The translations under genes and the position numbers were made by a program. The notes beneath the pieces are model-generated. The model saw nothing but the letters and a program-made list of their open reading frames with translations, was not told the DNA's origin and did no database searches. Shown here piece by piece: positions 57,271 through 64,000 of a stretch of DNA of 64,000 bases. Positions within the stretch are counted from its first letter, which is position 1, and the number at the start of each line of letters is the position of its first letter. Source of the stretch: Paragonimus westermani (lineage: Eukaryota > Platyhelminthes > Trematoda > Plagiorchiida > Troglotrematidae); NCBI GenBank assembly GCA_008508345.1, contig QNGE01000771.1, forward strand, positions 1-64,000, written 5' to 3'.

Positions 57271-60239
57271 GTGAGTTTTGTGTCCGTGATTATTGGGTGT
57301 ACCCCGGATCTCACTTGAGACCCTATCGTTTGATGTGGTGATCTTATTTGGGACCATATTCGGTTTAGAATCATCGTCGCTTCTTTCCGGATGCACGCTA
57401 TCTCCACCTGATATGTTGGTACCTGAATATGACTGTAGGCGTTCACAGTTTTTCACGTTATTGCAACGGTATTTTTATGAATCGTGGAACTGATATACTT
57501 ATCCAGATTGTCAAGTTACCATAATTTGATGGTCTACCATTTGTATTTCTATGGCCCATGTTCTGTTGTAAATATCCGGAAAAAATAAACTGGATTGACA
57601 ACGGAATAAAAGAGCGCTTAACAGAACTCAACTTTCCCCAATTGAGGTAGACAAAGCGAAAGTCTTGCTTCCGAAGACTAGCGCGGGTGATCCCGTCAGT
57701 TGCTTCAGATTAAATGAAAAGGGAGTGCAACGATTCACATAGTTTTGCCCCAAAACGTGCCGCAAGAAAGAATTATGTTGCATGGTAATCCACAAACATT
57801 CTCGTACTAGGAGCACAGTTTCTAAATTATAGTTAAGGATACCAACAGTAAGTAAACCTGGCAGACTAAAGGAATTTCTGTCTATTCTGATTGAACGAAA
57901 TTACTTCATTTCTGGGAAGGAGGCATTTTTATGATGGAAAACTAGGGTTCTTTAACATGTTCATCAGAAGTCAAAGCGTTCATCCACCATAGTTTGCCAG
58001 CGACCAATGATAGTTGATGAATGTTGAGTGAAACACGTAACTTAGTCCAAAAAAGAAGGTTTTTCAAATGCATAAACATCAGACTGTCAGGAAATTCCAG
58101 TCATTATGGGTAATTTTGTTTGGCATGCCGTAATTTGCGATAGTATGTATGCGAGGATGTTTCTGGATGGGTCGTTTCAAGGCAACCTTAGAAGTTTGCT
58201 TGTTATATTCTTCAAAGGAATCATTGAAGTACCTGACTTAACCTCGAATGAGCAATCTTAGTTGCTGGAATACAGGTTGGATTTAATAGGATACTGATTA
58301 CACAATCGAGAAGAGTTTTGGGTTGAGTTAAAAGCTCTGTGAAAGCCGAATTGCTTTCCGGCCGGCTGTTCAGCGTACAAACGTTTTAGTCCCATGCTAA
58401 GTCTTGTGACTAATGCAGCTGTATAATCTTCTTTCGTACTCGTTTTCAAATTCTCCAGTCGTCTTCCTGTTCGCTGCAGTTTGTCAGGTGAGCCTAGTTT
58501 GGCTGAAATTCTACTTGACAGCCTGCGTGCTACAGTTCAAGGCGTTGTCACCCAAACCATCGCCTCAGTGGGCACCGCTTTTAACAGACGGGTACCTCAC
58601 GTTTGGGTTGTCACAGCGCCGCTCCCTTTGCACCTTGTGTACACAGGCAACCAACATGGTTACAATGCAATGGGTTCTTAAAACAGTTGAACGGACGCTT
58701 AGTCGTAATTGGTTTCTAACGTTTTCGACACGTTCTCTGTTAGCATGTGATAGTTAAGGTTACGTAAGAGCGGGATGTTATTAGACTGCACAAATGTAAA
58801 CAGAAATACTTGTGGTGGCCACATTCGGACTCATAACCATGTAAATGGTAGGCAGACATCGTTGTCATTGAGCCGCATATTGGTTTAAACTCACACCAAT
58901 CTTCGGCACATTGCAATACAAAGCGAGCTCAACGTCCGGATGTCTTGTTTTATAATCTGGGATCAGTAGATCCGAGTAAAATTGCAATTAGCGACCGGTG
59001 AACGTCCTGGCCGTTCGTTTCATTAAACCGAATTTTATTCGACTCCGAGGCTGGTTCTAGGACTACATTTATGGACTAAGTTGTAATTTGTATATCAAGC
59101 CGTATATGCGTAACGTTTCCATTCTACCCAATATTACCACATTAATCAGATAAAACTGCTGATTCTGTTTGTCCGTATGTACTCGTTGCTCATTTCGTGG
59201 GTATCTTTTTACCTGATCAGGTATTCGTAAGTTTGATGTTCTCCGTTTTGATGTGTTTGAGCGTCTCGGAAGTTTCTTCTTTTACTAGTTTTTCTTTCGA
59301 CTCTTGACTTGTTTTTCATGAACTGACCGAAAAAGTTATGCAAGTGCTGGCCTTCTTTCATACCACCTCTCTACTACTGTTATTCGGTAGCGTTTGGAAA
59401 TTGCGTTTTAAATGTAGGAGGCTGATACTCCTAGGGTTGAGCTTGCGAACTCAAAATCTACCTAGCGCAGCTACTAAATTGGTACATAACAGAGTTAATC
59501 TTAATGGCCACGTTGTGCTCTTCACTAATTATCCATACTGTTACTCCGCCGAATATTGTGTGATTTATGGGTAGCCGAAGATTTCACTTTGTGTTACCAC
59601 CTGAAGTGTACGCTGTATACTCTATCAAACCCTCTCCATCACATTTTGTGCCGGTCCTGATGGCATTCAGTGCCACTCCTGATGCAGTACGTTGTTCCTA
59701 TTAGATTGTTTGAAAAGGTCGTGTGTTAGTCGGACCGCTGGTGGTCACATATTACACAAACCTACTTTATTCTAGATTTCCTCGAGTGGGTTTGGGTGAT
59801 AAAATTTGGACATAAGTCACGATTGAATATCGTTTTCACATTCCCACAGACTTTCCAGTCAGCTCCTTTCAAGAAGAAACACTAGACTGAAGTTTCACTG
59901 TTATCAGAGCTCCCTAATAATGTTTTTGGTTACCTCGACTTGAGAGGGCAGTCCGTTTGTTTCAAAAGAAGATGGGTGAACGGTATGTGGGACTGCGGGA
60001 AATGTGGTGAACGCAGTATTCATACATAAGTATTACGTCACGTCTCAACTCAGTGTAGCACCTAAATGTTCTGCGCACTGGGGTCTGCGAAGGGCCTTCT
60101 TCAGCCTGTTATTACGAACAATCATAAAAATGCGGCTTATAATCCATTCATTTAGAAGAGCAGAGTAGAACACCAATACACGTGGACGTATTGAGTGGTA
60201 AAGCGCATGTGTTTTACCGGCTAGTCAGTTCGGTACGAT
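57271..60239. other. No firmly identified feature (probably Dishevelled intron 6)
   Basis: I searched the + strand for PDZ-encoding sequence and found none. 57640-57720 (+) has VDKAKVLLPKTSAGDPVSCF, faintly like the entry of a CR1-type RT. The frames 58413-58757 and 58481-58681 (+) overlap and have no recognised motif. 59853-59905 shares a short motif with 4490-4545. Confidence 0.35.
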
Positions 60240-61032
60240 CATTTTTACACGACAGAGGAAGAGAATGCACTCGAATCTCAACTGTCTGCTACAACGTTAT
60301 TTCAACAGTTTCTCCCCCATACAACACAAATGCTCGTTGGTTCGTTGTCTATTTCACAGAGCGCGAACTATATGTACGGGTGACACACTAGATACCGAGC
60401 TGAAATTTATTCGTGACACCGTGGTCTCCAACGGTTATCCACTGGGTTCCATTGCCTTTCACAATAAGTCGAAATTAATAAACCCACAAGAAACTTCTGT
60501 CCCGAAGAAACCGGTATACATGCAGTTACCGTACAAAGGAGATAGTAATATGTCGTTTTTAACGCGATGACTGATGCAGGCCATCCAAAGAACGTACAAT
60601 GCAGCTACACTGCGCTTACCCAGTCGCACCAAGTGGCTCACTCTTCCTCACATCAAGACGCGGACGTCAGAGCTGTCCACTTCACATTGTATCTGCCAGT
60701 TCACCTGTAGCTGCGGTTACGTTTACATTGGCAGAACTGATCGATCCCTGCGACTTAGAATTAAGGAACACGTGCCCAAGTATATCGAGGACTTGGTGTG
60801 TGGTGTGGCCCGATGCGACCCTACCAAACAACGCAAGCCGACTTCTTCGATCGCCAGACACCTGCTAGAGACCGTTCATGTAGTCGACCCGACAAATGCT
60901 TTCCGCGTGTCGATGCGTCATCACAAACCTGTCATTCTTAAGTCACTCGAAGCGCTGCTAGTCATGCGTAGCAAACCGGTCCTCTGTTTGCTAAAGTTGT
61001 TGACCTTGAACCCCCGTCTGCCATCGTTTTGA
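60240..61032 (+). pseudogene. Penelope-like element: RT C-terminus and GIY-YIG endonuclease
   Basis: A single frame from 60265 runs to a stop at 61030-61032 with only one internal stop (60568-60570). It begins with FSPIQHKCSLVRCLFHRA and FIRDTVVSNGYPLGSIAF, then KKPVYMQLPYKGDSNM, the end of a Penelope RT. After the stop, AIQRTYNAATLRL and the GIY-YIG endonuclease follow: CSCGYVYIGRTDRSLRLRIKEH, with GYVYIG at 60715-60732 and the R...EH positions kept; SLEALLVMRSKP near 60940-60975 holds the likely catalytic Glu. Penelope elements use this nuclease to open target DNA. The RT palm is missing upstream. With only one lesion over about 255 codons, this is the best-preserved element frame in the window. 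Confidence 0.88.
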
Positions 61033-61116
61033 CCAATGACAGACTAGTGTATACAGTGACTTGATATATGAACTGAATTCGCTTAAATATTTTTTTGATT
61101 CTCACCGCTGTTATGT

Positions 61117-61165
61117 GTTAGCAACTGATGAGAACATACGAAATGGTATTACCATCTTGCAAAAC
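61117..61165 (+). ncRNA. Hammerhead ribozyme motif downstream of the Penelope ORF
   Basis: The core is complete: CTGATGA (61125-61131), G...C closing helix II (61132, 61139), GAAA (61140-61143). Helix III is ATGGT/ACCAT with loop ATT (61143-61155), giving cleavage triplet ATC with cleavage expected after C61156. Helix I pairs GCAA (61121-61124) with TTGC (61157-61160) and, after a mismatch, TT with AA. Helix II is almost absent (GAACATAC), so activity may be weak. Hammerheads are known in Penelope-like elements and schistosome repeats. Confidence 0.7.
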
Positions 61166-61252
61166 CGGTCTTCTGATTTCACTGTTCAAACGTTATTTCT
61201 GTTTGACGGGATTGAACCCTTTGTTACGAGTATGAGACTCACTTACACTTAA

Positions 61253-64000
61253 TAAAAAATTGCTCCCCCTCCTTCATAGCTCACGTGAATTCTTGGCGTC
61301 TGAATAGGACGCTCGACTATTTGTGTGTGTAAACTGGGAACTGTTCCAGAAGTAGTTTTAAGATGTGAACGGTTGATAACTAGCTTCTTTGAAAGAGAAA
61401 ATAGCATCTCCATATAGATGCAGGTGAATGTATTGTAATTTAAAAAGTAAAAACTGATCACCGTACCTCTCTTTTATTCTGGGATGACAAAATTGAACGA
61501 ATGGAACAGACTAATACGTGAAAAGTTGACTAGGACTGACAGTTATCATATTGATCGATCGGATATTGATCTAACTAACATTTTGGGACCTAAAGGTGTG
61601 GTAGCGGTTTGTTCTTCTGTTACCCTTGTTTCCTGGTTGTTTACGCGACGTATGACAGCCTGGTCGTTCACGCGTTGCACTTAATCCCTCGCTAAGAAAT
61701 GACGGACAGATGTCAGAATGTATGCGACTGTGCATGTCTCTACGTTTGCGCTTGTGCACGTTTCACGCAGTCAATCTATCTGTCCAGCTTTTCCGTGCAC
61801 CCTTGAGGTTTTCTTGTTTGCTTTTTTCGCCTGATCGTTTCTCACTGTTGCATTCTATCATTTGGTCATTCGATGAATCATCTTGGCACGGTTGCTTGTA
61901 CAGTGCAGCAGCGCACATCCGTGCATATCTGACAGTTTTCAGGCAATTGCTGTCTGCTTTCCATCACTGTTGGTAAAGCGCGCGTCGCGAATTGGGTTCA
62001 AAACTGTTCGCCTGTTGTGGTCCTGTTAGTTAACTTGTGCGTTCCCAGTTTATAGCTGGCAAGCGTTGTCATCTTATATTTGCGGGGTTTGTTCACGCTG
62101 TTGATAAATTTTAGGTGCATCATGAGAGGATACCGTTTTCATGACGTTACACGGGAGGCGTTTACAACCTGCTTGAGTTTTCGTTTCATATAATACTGCA
62201 AGGTTACGTTTTCAGGGATTTCCTTGTCTGTATGATGATTTTCCATTTGTTCCTTACTCAATGTTCTCGGCCACTTTTTCACTAAACTTGCAAGAACGAC
62301 GCTCTTGCATATGTTCGTAATGGTGCTGTTGTGTGTACATCTTAAAAAGGATTATTTTATCGAGTGGGCAATCACTTTTACGAATTTGTGATGTTACTAA
62401 AGTTGGTCCAAAGTGGGGTGACTTTGGTAAGTTGTGATAAAATAATGCTGAATAGACTTATCGGGCCCTAAGTTTAAAAAAGGACTGAAGGACGTGGGTG
62501 TGCTTATAACGCTGACTTCTCAGATAATGCTAGCTCACCTGCAGCGTGTTTTGAAAAGCCGCTGTCTGTCGGAGTCAGTAAATGCAACGTCACAATCCTT
62601 GGCTGTTTTTTGTGTTTACCTCATTGCTTTCATTATCGGACTCAACATCATTTTTCTTAGCTCAGTCTCCAACTTTAGCGGACGCATCTCTTACCGACGA
62701 AACAGGAATAAACTGAATGAAACTTCACACCAGTTGAAAGCTGGCTCGAGATGGATTTAAAGTACTTTGTTTCCATAGTCTGTGCTGAGCAGTCCTGGGA
62801 TCTTGTCCTTCTGTATAATCTGTGGTGCTGTCCCATGGAAGGTTTCTCGAAAGATCCAAAGAGTGTTGCCTCGAAAAGTTTGCAGGGCTGGTTTACAATT
62901 AGAAGGAGCTAACAACCCGGGAGGTTACAATTCTTGTCTATCTTAACGGTGTCAGTGGAGAACTGAAAACTCAGACCGTTCTTTATTCCTTCAACAAAGC
63001 AAAGGTCTTTTGGAGTTTATCTTCTTCTCGGGATGAATGTTTTCTTATGCATAGCCTCGTTTTATGTATTCGTGCTCTACCAAATTTGTTTTACCCAAAA
63101 AATATAAAACATTGAGTTACCCACACTGTTCGGAGACCTGGGGGATTAATCGAATCGGAGGCACACAGAAATCACTAGTTAGTGAGATCCCACTTCATAA
63201 GCCTGTAGCTGCACTGTAAAAGTGAAAGGAAATGAGCACATTATGTTCGCCTGTTGTCAAAAGATGTTCAATTAAAAGAACCCTCTTACAAGCATTGAAA
63301 AGACAAAGATGAAAAGAGACAAACTGTAGTTTCCGTCAATATGTGGCAGCTTTGCCCCCCTCTGAGTTACCTTATTTTACGACAGTTTTACTTAAACCTA
63401 CATGGTCTCTTCAATGACTGAGTAGTAGAATCAGAAAGTAAATTTTATCAGTGACAGTATAATATCATTTATGTGCTCTTAATAAATATTTCACACAAAA
63501 CAACAACAATGTATGATTTTCGTTGACAAACACCCTCTAGTGTAGATATTGGAACTAGCTTCTCCATGTTTAACATACAAAGTACAAGTTCGGTGACGTC
63601 GGCATGCATGTATGCCGATCTCTCCTCTGGGCGTAGTCAATAGTTGTAGTATACGATAGCGTATGTGTCGTCAGGGCGTTGGCACATGAACTTGCTCAGA
63701 GCGTTCGCATAACCGATCTTCGAATTGCACCATTTTACGTGATCGGGTGAAGTTCTTTGTTGTGTTTGGAAGGGACCTTTGAAATTGTAGTACAAGTATA
63801 GAGTAATATTAGTGTTATTTCAGCCATTCAGTGAATTCCGTATGCCACCATTGGGTGGTCAAATAGTTGAGTCCAACTATAAGGGCATACACTGGGTAGG
63901 CGCATGCGGTTCCAGTCGCCTGTTCGAAATCAGCTGAAGGCCATAATATTCACCGTTAGGCGTTTTCCAAATTGACATCTTTGCTACATCGTTTATCAGC
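61253..64000. other. 2.7 kb with no identified feature
   Basis: No element or exon is recognised. The frame 62494-62760 (+), 88 codons, has one hydrophobic stretch (residues about 38-56, which could span a membrane) but no family match I know. Dishevelled PDZ and DEP exons were looked for and not found. Confidence 0.35.

Noticed and set aside
57129..57456. Two overlapping 105-codon frames on the - strand
   Set aside because: They are the reverse of Dishevelled exon 6 and adjoining intron; the + strand reading has the conserved basic motif and splice sites.
58413..58757. Overlapping + frames at 58.4-58.7 kb as a Dishevelled PDZ exon
   Set aside because: Neither frame contains the GISIVGQ, GGIY or GDMLLQVN motifs expected of the Dishevelled PDZ domain.
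1..64000. Prokaryotic features, CRISPR arrays, phage or secondary-metabolite clusters
   Set aside because: The window is eukaryotic with spliced exons and retroelements; no evenly spaced direct repeats or operon-like gene runs are present.

Overview
This window is animal DNA, most likely from a parasitic flatworm. It is probably a digenean fluke with a large, repeat-rich genome, although a pseudophyllidean tapeworm cannot be excluded from sequence alone. The evidence is a spliced metazoan Dishevelled gene with 35- and 39-nt introns next to very long ones, together with decayed non-LTR (RTE-like, CR1-like), Gypsy and Penelope elements whose proteins resemble families I know from flatworm genomes. 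There are no bacterial operons, rRNAs, tRNAs or CRISPR arrays. Two assembly gaps are present (16799-17768 and 28486-29059).

The one confident host gene is Dishevelled (DVL/dsh), on the + strand. Six exons can be read, with matching splice phases throughout: 24729-24889, 24925-24994, 25034-25134, 38114-38262, 53755-53869 and 57165-57270. They encode the DIX domain, the acidic/serine-rich linker and the basic stretch before the PDZ domain. PDZ, DEP and the C-terminus are not seen and probably lie to the right of the window. About 0.7 kb of coding sequence is spread over 32.5 kb. Intron 3 (13 kb) and intron 4 (15.5 kb) are filled with transposons.

Region by region. 0.2-3.4 kb: a decayed non-LTR element (family A, SR2/RTE-like). 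5.9-6.9 kb: a CR1-like RT fragment (-), followed by a solo LTR. 11.3-12.2 kb: a Gypsy integrase tail, polypurine tract and LTR (+). 13.1-13.5 and 23.1-23.5 kb: two copies of an unnamed repeat. 14.2-16.1 kb: a second family A copy (-). 16.5-18.1 kb: a family B non-LTR copy ending in (TTG)n. 21.6-22.7 kb: CR1-like RT (+). 24.7-57.3 kb: Dishevelled, whose introns hold an LTR-bounded Gypsy (25.86-32.11 kb, -) interrupted by a family B insertion and flanked by CR1 pieces; further family B pieces at 36.1-36.9, 42.2-42.5, 45.4-46.9 and 49.9-52.9 kb; a second Gypsy (42.8-45.4 kb, -); and a third Gypsy (47.2-49.2 plus 53.2-53.4 kb, +) split by the largest family B copy. 60.2-61.2 kb: the 3' part of a Penelope-like element with a GIY-YIG endonuclease, followed about 85 nt later by a hammerhead ribozyme motif.

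All element ORFs carry stops, frameshifts or lost catalytic residues, so none looks autonomous. Several long stretches (7.3-11.2, 18.4-21.5, 32.7-36.1, 38.3-42.2, 53.9-57.2, 61.3-64.0 kb) contain nothing I can identify.
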